From: Herbidospora solisilvae
GTDB taxonomy: Bacteria; Actinomycetota; Actinomycetes; Streptosporangiales; Streptosporangiaceae
Assembly: GCF_009901565.1 (NCBI RefSeq)
Contig: NZ_WXEW01000010.1
Location: 310,001-374,000 of the forward strand
Direction: 5' to 3'
Length of the DNA: 64,000 bases
This document shows, in pieces, positions 19,195 through 27,724 of this stretch (its first letter is position 1; the number at the start of each line of letters is the position of its first letter). The translations under genes and the position numbers were made by a program. A model generated the notes under the pieces. The model ran no database searches, had not been told where the DNA came from, and was given only the letters and a program-made list of their open reading frames with translations.

Positions 19195-21435
19195 ATGATG
19201 ATCACAGCTATTCGAGGCCGCCGGCCCCGGACGACCGTGTACCTGCTGTTACTCGGTCTGCTGGGCTGGACGGTCACGACCGGCCCGGCGGACGCCGAAC
19301 CGGCCCCCTCGCCGAAGATCGCGGCCGAGGTCCGGGCGGAGGCGGCGGACGGAGGCGAGACCTCCTTCTGGGTCCGGTTCGCGCGAAAGGCCGATCTCAG
19401 CGCCGCGACCGGACCCGTGGACGTCATCGACGCCCGCAAGGCCGTCGCCACCTCCTCCCAGAAGGACGTCCTGGCGCTGGCCGAGGCCGCCGGCGCCGAC
19501 CACACCGCGTTCTGGATCTCCAACACCGTCCTGGTCACGGGCGACCGGGCCCTCATCGACCGGATCGCCGCCCGCCCCGAGGTGACCGCGATCGAGCCCG
19601 ACGAGCCGATCGAGCTGCACACCGCCGTCGCCCGGCGGGCCGGGGCCATGGCAGGTGTCGAGTGGAACGTCGAGAAGATCCGCGCCGACGACGTCTGGAG
19701 CGGCTACGGCACCAAGGGCGAGGGCATCGTCGTCGCCGGCATCGACACCGGCGTGCAGTGGAACCACCCCGCGCTGGTCGGCTCCTACCGCGGTGGCGCG
19801 GCCGGGAACCACGACTACAACTGGTACAACCCCGAGGGGGGCTGCCCGTCGTCCGCGCCGTGCGACGTCAACGGGCACGGCACCCACACGATGGGCACCA
19901 TGGTCGGCGACGACGGCGTCAACCAGGTCGGCGTCGCCCCGGGCGTGAAGTGGATCGCCGCCAAGGCGTGCCCGTCGACCACCTGCACCGCCGCCTCGCT
20001 GCTGCTGGCCGGGCAGTGGATGCTCGCGCCGACCGACGCCTCGGGCAACAACCCCCGGCCCGACCTGGCGCCCGACGTGATCAACAACTCGTGGGGCGGC
20101 ATGGGCTACTCGGAGTGGTACTCCGACGTCGTCTACTCGTGGACGCAGGCCGGCATCTTCCCCGCGTTCTCCATCGGCAACGACGGCCCCGGGTGTGAGA
20201 CCGGCAGTTCGCCCGGCGCCCAGCTCGGCGCGTACGCGACCGGCGCGTTCGACGCGAACGACGTCATCGCGCCCTTCTCCAGCCGGGGTTCGGGCATGTC
20301 GTGGTTCAAGCCCGACCTCGCCGCGCCCGGCGTCGACGTGCGCTCCTCGGTGCCCGGCGGCGGCTACGGCGTGGCCAGCGGCACGTCGATGGCCTCCCCG
20401 CACACGGCGGCCACGGTCGCGCTCATCTGGTCGGAGGTGCCCAGGCTGCGCGGCATGGTCGACCTGACGAGGACCGTCCTGAACGACAGCGCGGTGCCGA
20501 TGCCCGACACCTCGTGCGCCTCGGCCGGCGACGTGAACGCCGCCTGGGGCAACGGGAGGCTGGACGCGTACGCGGCCGTCCAGCTCGCCCTGGCGAACCC
20601 GGTCGCGCCGGGCACGGAGCTGCCGCTGGCCGTGGGCTACAACGTGGGCCTGCCCGGCACACCCGACCACTGGGGCTACATGACGGTCGACGGCGACCCG
20701 GCGACGTACTGGGAGGTGCCCTCCGACCGGGTGTTCGCCAACATCAACCTGGCCTTCACCGGCGGGCGGCGCACCTTCGACAAGGTGACCGTCACCCTCC
20801 CGGCGGGCGAACCGGCCCGCACGCTGCGGTTCGCGGTCCGCGCCGCCTACGAGGGGTTCAGCGACTACTCCACCGTCGTCCCCGAGGCGGACTACCCCTT
20901 CAACCCCGCCACGGGCAACAAGGTGACCGTCACCCTGCCGCCCGTCCACGGATGTTGCGTGGCGCTCCAGTTTCCGGCCGGCCCCTGGTCGCCCACGCTG
21001 AAGATCGCCGAGATCGAGGCGTTCTCGGCCACCGGCAAGAACGCCGCTCAGGGCCGCCCGGTCACCGCCTCCCACGTGCAGGGCTACGTGCCCGGCAACG
21101 CCGTCGACGGCAACACCGCGACGTACTGGGAGAGCAACAACAACGCCTTCCCGCAGACCTACACCGTCGACCTGGGAGCACCGGTCAAGATCCACCAGGC
21201 CGAGCTGACCCTGCCGCCCGGCTGGCCGGCCCGCACCCAGACGATCGCCGTCTCGGGCGGCAACGACGGGAGCACCTACGTCCCGATCGTCGCCTCCCGC
21301 GCCTACACGTTCGGCGCGTCGCCGGTGACAGTCGGGTTCAACATGACGAACGTCCGGTACGTGCGCCTGACGTTCACCGGCAACACGGCCTGGCCGGCCG
21401 CCCAGCTCTCCGAACTGCGCCTGCTCGCGTCCTGA
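19195..21435 (+). CDS. Secreted subtilisin-like serine protease (S8) with C-terminal discoidin-like domains
   Basis: A 746-residue exported protease. Signal peptide at residues 1-35 (YLLLLGLLGWTVTTGPADAE); an I9-type propeptide follows (SFWVRFARKADL, then LIDRIAARPEVTAIEPDEPI). The peptidase domain holds Asp184 in VVAGIDTGVQWNHP, His228 in NGHGTHTMGT and Ser398 in GTSMASPHTA, with the oxyanion Asn in NNSWGG. After residue 480 come two beta-sandwich units, each with a VDGxxATYWE motif (TVDGDPATYWEV and AVDGNTATYWES), resembling F5/8-type carbohydrate-binding domains. It probably degrades extracellular protein while attached to glycans. Start is ATG 19195 or 19198; neither has a clear ribosome site. 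Divergent from the HEAT-protein gene. Confidence 0.9.
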   Translation: MMITAIRGRRPRTTVYLLLLGLLGWTVTTGPADAEPAPSPKIAAEVRAEAADGGETSFWVRFARKADLSAATGPVDVIDARKAVATSSQKDVLALAEAAGADHTAFWISNTVLVTGDRALIDRIAARPEVTAIEPDEPIELHTAVARRAGAMAGVEWNVEKIRADDVWSGYGTKGEGIVVAGIDTGVQWNHPALVGSYRGGAAGNHDYNWYNPEGGCPSSAPCDVNGHGTHTMGTMVGDDGVNQVGVAPGVKWIAAKACPSTTCTAASLLLAGQWMLAPTDASGNNPRPDLAPDVINNSWGGMGYSEWYSDVVYSWTQAGIFPAFSIGNDGPGCETGSSPGAQLGAYATGAFDANDVIAPFSSRGSGMSWFKPDLAAPGVDVRSSVPGGGYGVASGTSMASPHTAATVALIWSEVPRLRGMVDLTRTVLNDSAVPMPDTSCASAGDVNAAWGNGRLDAYAAVQLALANPVAPGTELPLAVGYNVGLPGTPDHWGYMTVDGDPATYWEVPSDRVFANINLAFTGGRRTFDKVTVTLPAGEPARTLRFAVRAAYEGFSDYSTVVPEADYPFNPATGNKVTVTLPPVHGCCVALQFPAGPWSPTLKIAEIEAFSATGKNAAQGRPVTASHVQGYVPGNAVDGNTATYWESNNNAFPQTYTVDLGAPVKIHQAELTLPPGWPARTQTIAVSGGNDGSTYVPIVASRAYTFGASPVTVGFNMTNVRYVRLTFTGNTAWPAAQLSELRLLAS

Positions 21436-21478
21436 CTTCGAGGGCCCGCCCGCGCCGCGGCGGGCGGGTCTCAGGCGA

Positions 21479-23104
21479 TCAGCTCGTCAGGGAGCGCCAG
21501 AAGCCGAGGTGGTGGGCGCGGGCGAAGTCGGCGCGCCCGACGCCCTCCGGCCCCGTGGCCAGGCGCTGCACGTGCCCCGCCCGGGTGTCGAACCGCGGCC
21601 AGGACGGCAGCCCGCGGCGGTTGGGGTCGCCGTCGTGCGCGAAGCTCGTCCAGTAGCCGACCATCGTGTCGGAGAGGTCCTCCTGCGCGGCCGTGGGAGG
21701 CTGCGCGTAGCCGACGTCGAACAGGTAGGGCAGCTCGGCCGTGTGGTACGCCCCGGTCGCGAAGGTCACCCGGGCCGCCTCGGTGAAGAAGGGGGCGTCC
21801 CGGTCGGCGAACTCGTACATGTAGGTCGGGACGTACCGGCTGAGGGCACGCGCCGTGTCCAGGATCGGCAAGGCGTACTGGACGTCGGTCATGGCGGCCG
21901 ACAGCGCTTCTGACGGGGTGTCGTGGTCGTCCAGCGGGTAGCGGGCGAGGACCTTGCCGGCGTCCGCACCGAAGGCGGCCCTGATCTGCTCCCGGTACTG
22001 GTCGGCGGTGAGAGCGCAGGGACGCTTCCGGCCGGGCGTGCACAGCATGTGGGTGCGCTCCATGCCCCACACGTGGGCGCGGTACTCGTCACGGGTGGCC
22101 CCGATGAGGACGGGCACCCGGTGGAACCGCCCCGTCGCCACCGCCTCGGCGGGATCGACCGGGAGCACGGGGCCGCCGGCCACCGGCCCGGGTTCCCAGG
22201 CGGACTCGCCCGGGAAGCCGGCGGCCTCGATCAGCTTCCGGGCCGGCAGTTCGCGCAGGCATGCCGCCACACCGGCCGGGTCCTCGTCACACCCGGTCCT
22301 TTCCACGAGCGCCTCGGCACCCGCCACCGCTTCCTCGCGGGTGCGCAGGGGGGTGGCGCAGGAGTTGCTCTGCAGGACCGCTCGGTGGAACAGTCCCTTG
22401 GACCCCGGCGCCGCGAGATGGGCGCAGACGCCGGTCGCACCGGCCGACTGCCCGGCGAGTGTCACGTTGGCCGGGTCGCCGCCGAACGCCGCCGCGTTGG
22501 CCCGCACCCAGCGCAGCGCGGCCTGCTGGTCCTCGATGCCGAGGTTCCCGGGAGCGGCGGGTGACGGCTCCAGGCCGGGATGGGTCAGGAACCCCAGGGG
22601 GCCCAGGCGGTAGTTCACCGTGACCACCACGACGTCGCCCTGCACGGCCATCGTGCGGCCGCCCCAGGTGTCCCCCTGCCCGAGGAAGAAGTGCCCGCCG
22701 TGGAGCCACACCACCACCGGCTTCAGCGGCCCGTCCGGATGCTGCGCCGGGGTGGTGACGTTCAGGTAGAGGCAGTCCTCGGCGTCGCTGGGCCGGTCCA
22801 TCGGCAGCCCTTGCGGCTGGGCACACCCGCGAGCGGGCTTTCTGGCGTCACGCACGCCCTTCCACGGTTCCATCGGCTGCGGTGACCGCCAGCGCAGCGT
22901 CCTGTCCACCGGTTCGGCGTAGGGAATGCCCCGGAAGGAGCGGTGGTCGGCGGCGACCGTGCCCCGCACCGCGCCCTGGGCCGTGCGGACCACGGCCGGA
23001 TCGCCGCCCCGGTCCGTCGTGCCCGCCGCCGCGCCCGAGAGGACGGACGCCAGCCCGGCCACGATCGCGCCGACACCCGCCCAGCACCGCTTCGTGTCGC
23101 CCAT
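21479..23104 (-). CDS. Secreted type B carboxylesterase
   Basis: A 541-residue exported esterase of the carboxylesterase/cholinesterase family. A signal peptide (WAGVGAIVAGLASVLSGAAAG) precedes the body. Seen: FRGIPYAEP, EDCLYLNV (type B signature 2), VVWLHGGHFFLG (oxyanion hole), the nucleophile elbow LAGQSAGATGVCAH, and late a YHTAELPYLFDV segment carrying the catalytic His. ATG 23104 has AGGAGG seven bases upstream, which excludes the longer frame starting near 23230. It hydrolyses esters outside the cell. It is divergent from the GntR-TetR fusion regulator; inverted repeats lie between them. Confidence 0.92.
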   Translation of the reverse strand: MGDTKRCWAGVGAIVAGLASVLSGAAAGTTDRGGDPAVVRTAQGAVRGTVAADHRSFRGIPYAEPVDRTLRWRSPQPMEPWKGVRDARKPARGCAQPQGLPMDRPSDAEDCLYLNVTTPAQHPDGPLKPVVVWLHGGHFFLGQGDTWGGRTMAVQGDVVVVTVNYRLGPLGFLTHPGLEPSPAAPGNLGIEDQQAALRWVRANAAAFGGDPANVTLAGQSAGATGVCAHLAAPGSKGLFHRAVLQSNSCATPLRTREEAVAGAEALVERTGCDEDPAGVAACLRELPARKLIEAAGFPGESAWEPGPVAGGPVLPVDPAEAVATGRFHRVPVLIGATRDEYRAHVWGMERTHMLCTPGRKRPCALTADQYREQIRAAFGADAGKVLARYPLDDHDTPSEALSAAMTDVQYALPILDTARALSRYVPTYMYEFADRDAPFFTEAARVTFATGAYHTAELPYLFDVGYAQPPTAAQEDLSDTMVGYWTSFAHDGDPNRRGLPSWPRFDTRAGHVQRLATGPEGVGRADFARAHHLGFWRSLTS

Positions 23105-23186
23105 CCGTGCCTCCTGTGTCGTGTGAACCCGGTACGCGCTCGGCCGCCAGCTTGCTGGCCACATGAGGATCCGGCCAAGAAGGGCA

Positions 23187-23233
23187 CTAGTGCACCGCAT
23201 CGGGTTAGGCTGCACGGCGTGCCGGTGCACTAG
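23187..23233. promoter_or_regulatory. Paired inverted operators around a promoter
   Basis: CTAGTGCACCG (23187-23197) and CGGTGCACTAG (23223-23233) are an 11-base perfect inverted repeat 25 bases apart; each half also contains GTGCAC, itself a palindrome. Between them TAGGCT (23206-23211) can be a -10 box for the fusion regulator, whose start has GGGAG five bases before GTG 23251. The arrangement fits autorepression and control of the divergent esterase. Confidence 0.6.
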
Positions 23234-23250
23234 GACGGTCGGGAGATCTC

Positions 23251-24213
23251 GTGGTGAACGACGACGGCGCGGTACGGGAGCACGCGGAGCCCGCGTCCGC
23301 GCGGATCACCGCGGAGCTGCGCCGCCGGATCATCACCGGCGTGCTCGCTCCCGGCGACCGTGTCCCGTCCACCCGGCAGATCGTCCGGGAATGGGGCGTC
23401 GCGATGGCCACCGCGTCCAAGGTGCTCGCCGCGCTGCGGAACGAGGGCCTGGTCGAACCCGTGCCCGGCGTCGGCACGGTGGTCACGCCCGGTCGACCGC
23501 GCCGGACGGCCCGCCCGGAGGAGCGCCGGATCGCCGGACGGAGCGACGCCGACGTCTTCACCGAGCGCATCGTGCGCACCGCCACCACGATCGCCGACGC
23601 CGAAGGCCTGGCCGCCGCCACGATGCGTCGCATCGCCACCGACCTCGACGTGGCGACGATGGCGCTCTATCGCCACGTCCGCGGCAAGAACCATCTCGTG
23701 ACGCTGATGGCGGACGCCGCGTTCGCCGAAGACCGGCTACCGGCCCGGCCGGGCGGCGACTGGCGCGCCCGGCTGGAACTGGTGTGCCGCGTCCAGTGGG
23801 CGATGTACCGGCGGCATCCGTGGCTGGCCCATGTGGTGTCGCTGACCAGGCCGCTGCTGGCGCCGAACGCGATCGCGCACACCGAATGGACGATGCGCGC
23901 GGTCTCCGATCAGGGACTCGACCCGCTCACGATGATCCACGTCGCCGCCACGGTGGCCGGATTCGTCCGGGGCACGGCCGTCCACCTGGAGCGGGAGGCC
24001 GAGGCCGAGCAGGACACCGGCCTGACCGACGACGAGTGGCTGCGCACCCAGGGGAACGCGCTGGCCGTGGCCATGCGCGCCGGATCCTTCCCGCTCATGG
24101 CCGGGCTGCTGGTCCGGGACGACGTGGACCTGTCCCTCGACACCCTCTTCGAGTTCGGGCTCCAGCGCATGCTCGACGGCATCGCACCGCTCTGCTCCGG
24201 CAAGCGCCGATGA
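23251..24213 (+). CDS. GntR-TetR fusion transcriptional regulator
   Basis: A 320-residue protein with two DNA-binding domains. Residues 15-85 are a GntR winged helix (ITAELRRRIITGVLAPGDRV, STRQIVREWGVAMATASKVL, ALRNEGLVEPVPGVGTVV). Residues about 100-155 are a TetR helix-turn-helix (IADAEGLAAATMRRIATDL, VATMALYRHVRGKNHLVTLM), followed by a TetR ligand-binding domain related to the TetR at 38674 (WRARLELVCRVQWAMYRRHP). Fusions of this kind recur in actinobacteria, where they usually repress a neighbouring gene. Starts GTG 23251 or GTG 23254 share the GGGAG ribosome site. Its likely target is the divergent esterase. Confidence 0.88.
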   Translation: MVNDDGAVREHAEPASARITAELRRRIITGVLAPGDRVPSTRQIVREWGVAMATASKVLAALRNEGLVEPVPGVGTVVTPGRPRRTARPEERRIAGRSDADVFTERIVRTATTIADAEGLAAATMRRIATDLDVATMALYRHVRGKNHLVTLMADAAFAEDRLPARPGGDWRARLELVCRVQWAMYRRHPWLAHVVSLTRPLLAPNAIAHTEWTMRAVSDQGLDPLTMIHVAATVAGFVRGTAVHLEREAEAEQDTGLTDDEWLRTQGNALAVAMRAGSFPLMAGLLVRDDVDLSLDTLFEFGLQRMLDGIAPLCSGKRR

Positions 24214-24377
24214 GGTGGTGCGTGCTCCACCACCAGTGGGCGGCGGGCAGGACGGCCGCGCCGACCTGCGCTCCCACGGCGAGGCCGCCCGCTGATCGAC
24301 CTCGGCCGGCCTGTGGCGGCTCGCGCCACCTGGGCCGGCCCCCTCGGTGGCCTGCTGGTTCGCCTCTCTAGAACAGG
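24214..24377. other. Short intergenic stretch without a supported gene
   Basis: 164 bases between the regulator stop and the terminator palindrome. Frames here are open but lack codon bias, a ribosome site or recognisable protein sequence. I see nothing in it beyond a GTGGTG/CACCAC repeat near 24217-24232. Confidence 0.5.
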
Positions 24378-24409
24378 GTCGGGGGAAGACCGGCCGGTCT
24401 TCCCCCGAC
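24378..24409. terminator. 32-base perfect palindrome, bidirectional terminator
   Basis: A perfect 16+16 inverted repeat between the convergent regulator and aldehyde dehydrogenase genes, with arms beginning GTCGGGGGAAGACC. It would form a stem of about 14 pairs on either strand. There is no T-run, which is common for actinobacterial terminators. Confidence 0.75.
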
Positions 24410-24413
24410 GGGG

Positions 24414-25784
24414 TCAGTAGGGGTAGTGGACGGGCAGGTCGGTCGTGGTCAGCCAGCGCCGGGTGGTGAACTCCTCCAGGTTGTCGTCGCCGCCCGACCG
24501 GCCGCCCAGGCCCGACTGGCCGATCCCGCCGAACGGGACGCCCGCCTCGTCCTGCGGGGTGGCGTCGTTGACGTGGACCATGCCGCCGCGCAACCGGCGG
24601 GCCACCGACAGGCCGCGTCGCAGGTCGGCCGTCACGACCGAGTTGACCAGGCCGTATTCGGTGTCGTTGACGACCCGGATCGCCTCCTCCTCGTCGGCCA
24701 CGACCAGCACGGGCGCGACCGGGGCGAAGATCTCCTCCCGCCAGAGCCGCATGCCCGTGTCGACCGAGGTCACCACGGCGGGCCGGAAGAACGGGGGCTC
24801 GCCCGGCCCGCCGGTGAGCACCGACGCGCCGCCTGCCACGGCCTCCGACACCATCTCCGCCGCGCGGGTGAACTGGCGCTCGTTGATCATCGGGCCGAGG
24901 CCGACCGCCTCGGTGAACGGGTCGCCGACCTTGATGGCCGCCGCCCGCCGCGTCAGCTCGGCGACGTAGGCCTCGGCGATGCCGGCCTGGACGATGTGGC
25001 GTCCGGCCGTGATGCAGGTCTGGCCCTGGTAGTGGAAGCTCGACCAGGCGCCGATCATCGCGGCTTGCTCCAGGTCGGCGTCGTCCAGCACGACCAGGGC
25101 GTTGTTGCCGCCCAGTTCCAGCGACACCTTCTTCAGCAGGCCGCCCGCCTGGGCGGCGATGGCACGGCCGACCGTGGTGGAGCCGGTGAAGTGCACCATC
25201 GCGGTGTCCGGGTGGGTGACCAGGCGTTCGCCCACCTCCGGGCCGCCCTGCACGATCTGGAGCACGTCGCCGTCGAACAGGTCGGCGAACAACGAGCCGC
25301 CGCTCAGCGGCGTCTCCGGGGACGGCTTCAGCACCACCGTGTTGCCCAGGGCGAGCGCGGGTGCGACCACCCGCATGCCCAGGACCAGCGGGAAGTTCCA
25401 CGGCGTGATCGCGGCGACCACGCCGAGGGGGAGGCGTTCGGCCAGGCTGAAGCGGCCCGCGTGGTTGGAGGGCAGCACCTCGCCGACGGGCCGGGCGGCC
25501 AGCGCGGCGGCGGCGTGCAGCTCGCCGACGGCGGCGCCGATCTCGTAGTCGGCCTTGCCGGGGATGCACCCCGTCTCGCGCACGATCAGGTCGCGCACCT
25601 GCGCCGCCCTGGCCTCCAGCCGGGCGGCGGCCGTGCGCAGCGCGGCGGCGCGGTCGGTGTAGGGGAGCGCGGCCCAGGCGGGCTGGGCGGCGGCGGCGCG
25701 GCCGACCGCGGCGTCGACGTCGGAGACCGTCGACTCGGTCACCGAGCCGAGCGTCTCGCCGGTCGATTTGTCCCTTGAATTCAT
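24414..25784 (-). CDS. NAD(P)-dependent aldehyde dehydrogenase
   Basis: A 456-residue aldehyde dehydrogenase resembling benzaldehyde/vanillin dehydrogenases. Seen: ITPWNFPLVLGMRVVAPALA, the cofactor segment VHFTGSTTVGRAIA, catalytic Glu in LELGGNNALVVL, catalytic Cys in YQGQTCITAGR, and EEIFAPVAPVL. It is slightly shorter than the family norm (about 480) at the N-terminus. ATG 25784 overlaps the kinase stop (ATGA), so it is the last gene of the amine oxidase-SIS-kinase operon. There it could oxidise the aldehyde released by the amine oxidase to an acid (inference from gene order). Confidence 0.92.
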   Translation of the reverse strand: MNSRDKSTGETLGSVTESTVSDVDAAVGRAAAAQPAWAALPYTDRAAALRTAAARLEARAAQVRDLIVRETGCIPGKADYEIGAAVGELHAAAALAARPVGEVLPSNHAGRFSLAERLPLGVVAAITPWNFPLVLGMRVVAPALALGNTVVLKPSPETPLSGGSLFADLFDGDVLQIVQGGPEVGERLVTHPDTAMVHFTGSTTVGRAIAAQAGGLLKKVSLELGGNNALVVLDDADLEQAAMIGAWSSFHYQGQTCITAGRHIVQAGIAEAYVAELTRRAAAIKVGDPFTEAVGLGPMINERQFTRAAEMVSEAVAGGASVLTGGPGEPPFFRPAVVTSVDTGMRLWREEIFAPVAPVLVVADEEEAIRVVNDTEYGLVNSVVTADLRRGLSVARRLRGGMVHVNDATPQDEAGVPFGGIGQSGLGGRSGGDDNLEEFTTRRWLTTTDLPVHYPY

Positions 25785-26683
25785 GTCTGCTCCTCAGGTT
25801 GGAGACGCCGGGCGAGCGCGACCGCGCCGGTGACAGGGGGTTCGCTCAGCAGATGGACGGTCAGCCCCGGATGGTCCCGGGTGACCGCGTCGCGGAAGGC
25901 CGAGAACAGGTCGGGCTGGCCCGTCATGACCCCGCCCGCCGCGACGACGTCGGTGCCGCCCGCGCCCCGGGCGGCCAGCACGCCGACCAGGTGGGCCAGG
26001 CTCTCGGCGCCCGCCCGGATGACGGCGCGCGCGTCGGCCGAACCCCGGGCGGCGGCGGCGAAGACGGCCGGGGCCTTCGGCGCCCAGTGCTCGGCCGTCG
26101 GGACGTCGTTGACGCTGCGGGCCAGCCCGACCGCGTCGGGCACCCCGAACGCCTCGATCAGCAGCGCCAGCAGCACGTCGCCGCCGTCGCCGGTGTCGTT
26201 CCTGGTCAGCGCGGCCCGCACGGCCTCGCGGACGAGGGCGGGCGCGCTGCCCTCGTCGCCGATGACCCAGCCCCAGCCGCCGGCGAACATCAGCCCGCCG
26301 CCGGGCCGGACCGCCACGGCGATCGAGCCGGTGCCGGCGATGACGCCGATGCCCGAGGTCAGCCCGGCCGCCGGGACCAGCAGCGCGGCGTCGTTGGTGA
26401 CCTCGGCCGGGACCCCGGCCGCCGCCGACAACGCGTGCGACAACTCGGCGCAGTGGTGCTCGTCGTCGCACCCCTGCGCGCCCACGGCGACCGCCGCCAG
26501 CACGGTCCCCGCCGGGCGGTGCCGCTCGACCAGGCCGGCGATCCACCGGGCCGCCTGGTCGACGGGCGTGGCCGACCACGTGTCGGTCGGGTCGACCACG
26601 TCGGCCAGCACCCGGCCGTCCGGGGTCTCGAACCGCAGGTGGGTCTTGGTGCCGCCGATGTCCAGACCGGCCAGTACCGTCAC
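25781..26683 (-). CDS. BadF/BadG-type N-acetylglucosamine kinase-like protein
   Basis: A 300-residue actin-fold sugar kinase. The phosphate-1 loop is LAGLDIGGTKTHLRFE at residues 3-18, the phosphate-2 region GIGVIAGTGSIAVAV, followed by GGWGWVIGDEGSA and the adenosine motif VVAAGGVMTG. These match BadF/BcrD-type N-acetylglucosamine kinases. GTG 26683 overlaps the SIS gene stop (GTGA). In the operon with a SIS protein it should phosphorylate an amino sugar or related sugar imported by the ABC system at 30.6-33.7 kb (inference). The exact sugar cannot be told. Confidence 0.88.
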   Translation of the reverse strand: MTVLAGLDIGGTKTHLRFETPDGRVLADVVDPTDTWSATPVDQAARWIAGLVERHRPAGTVLAAVAVGAQGCDDEHHCAELSHALSAAAGVPAEVTNDAALLVPAAGLTSGIGVIAGTGSIAVAVRPGGGLMFAGGWGWVIGDEGSAPALVREAVRAALTRNDTGDGGDVLLALLIEAFGVPDAVGLARSVNDVPTAEHWAPKAPAVFAAAARGSADARAVIRAGAESLAHLVGVLAARGAGGTDVVAAGGVMTGQPDLFSAFRDAVTRDHPGLTVHLLSEPPVTGAVALARRLQPEEQT

Positions 26684-27702
26684 AGCGCGGCTCCGACCTT
26701 CGTGTCGGCGTTGTCGAACACGAACTCCTCGATGTCGACGCCGGCGTCCTCGGCCGTCCGGGCCACGAGCGCCTGGAGCACGAACGCCTCCAGCACCGCC
26801 CGCTGGTTCGGCGACACGCCGGGCAGCCGGACCACCTGCAGCGAAGGTCCGGGCTCGACGTCGGCGGAGGTCACCAGGATCACCGGGTGGTTCGCGGCGG
26901 CCAGCGTGCGGGCCAGGCTCAGCTCGCGGTCGTCGCCGAACAGCACGTGCACGGTGTCGCCCGCCGACTCCATCGCGCCGTGCAGGTACTGGCGGGTGCT
27001 CATCGCGGCGGCCGGCAGCCGGACCGTCTCGCGGAACAGCAGCGCCCCGGCCTCGGCCGACCCGGCGGAGGGCCCGCCGCCCACGAAGTCACCGGCCCGC
27101 GAGGCGGCGAACGGCGCCGCCAGCTCCCCGGCCCGTCCGGCCAGGCCGCTCTCCAGGGCGTCGAGGTGGCCGGGCAGCAGCGACCACGTCGGGTCGACGG
27201 TCCCGCCGTCCCACGCTTCGGCGATCATCCCGAGGGCGACGACGGTCGCGGTGTAGCCGATCGTCGAGGCGTAGCTGTCGGGGATGCCGCCCAGCGACAC
27301 GCCGCGCCCGGCCAGGTCGGCGATCGGCGAGGGGGCGGCGTTGGTGACCGCGTACCGCAGATCGGGGTCGACGGTGCCGAGCACGGCCAGCGTCTCGCTG
27401 CTGCGCCCGCTCTGCGACACCGCGACCAGCGGGTGCCCGCTGCGCGGGAACGGCAGCGGGTGGTCGCCCGCGCTCAGCCGCCAGGAGTGCACGCCCCGGC
27501 TGCGCAGCGTCCAGACCGGCGCGCAGGCGGCGGCGTGGCTGGCCCCGATGGCGACGAAGATCGGGCCGTCTCCCCGGAACCAGCCCTCGGCCTGCCGGAC
27601 CGTGACGTCCCTGCTCAGCCGCTCGATCGCGGTCCGCAGCGCGGCGACCTGACCGGCCCGCGCGGACGCGAAGGAGATGTGGCCTTCTTTCGGCGTTGAC
27701 AT
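26680..27702 (-). CDS. SIS-domain sugar isomerase/deaminase-like protein
   Basis: A 340-residue protein with two SIS (sugar isomerase) domains. Seen: IFVAIGASHAAACAPVWTL, LVAVSQSGRSSETLAVL (the SxSGxSxET phosphosugar-binding loop) and a second half with GGGPSAGSAEAGALLF and SPNQRAVLEAFVLQAL. It resembles the isomerase half of GlmS and AgaS-type deaminases, which interconvert amino-sugar phosphates. ATG 27702 follows GGGGAAAGC. It starts 22 bases after the amine oxidase gene and is coupled to the kinase. Role in amino-sugar phosphate deamination or isomerisation is inferred from family and context. Confidence 0.88.
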   Translation of the reverse strand: MSTPKEGHISFASARAGQVAALRTAIERLSRDVTVRQAEGWFRGDGPIFVAIGASHAAACAPVWTLRSRGVHSWRLSAGDHPLPFPRSGHPLVAVSQSGRSSETLAVLGTVDPDLRYAVTNAAPSPIADLAGRGVSLGGIPDSYASTIGYTATVVALGMIAEAWDGGTVDPTWSLLPGHLDALESGLAGRAGELAAPFAASRAGDFVGGGPSAGSAEAGALLFRETVRLPAAAMSTRQYLHGAMESAGDTVHVLFGDDRELSLARTLAAANHPVILVTSADVEPGPSLQVVRLPGVSPNQRAVLEAFVLQALVARTAEDAGVDIEEFVFDNADTKVGAAL

Positions 27703-27724
27703 GCTTTCCCCAGATGTCGATGAG

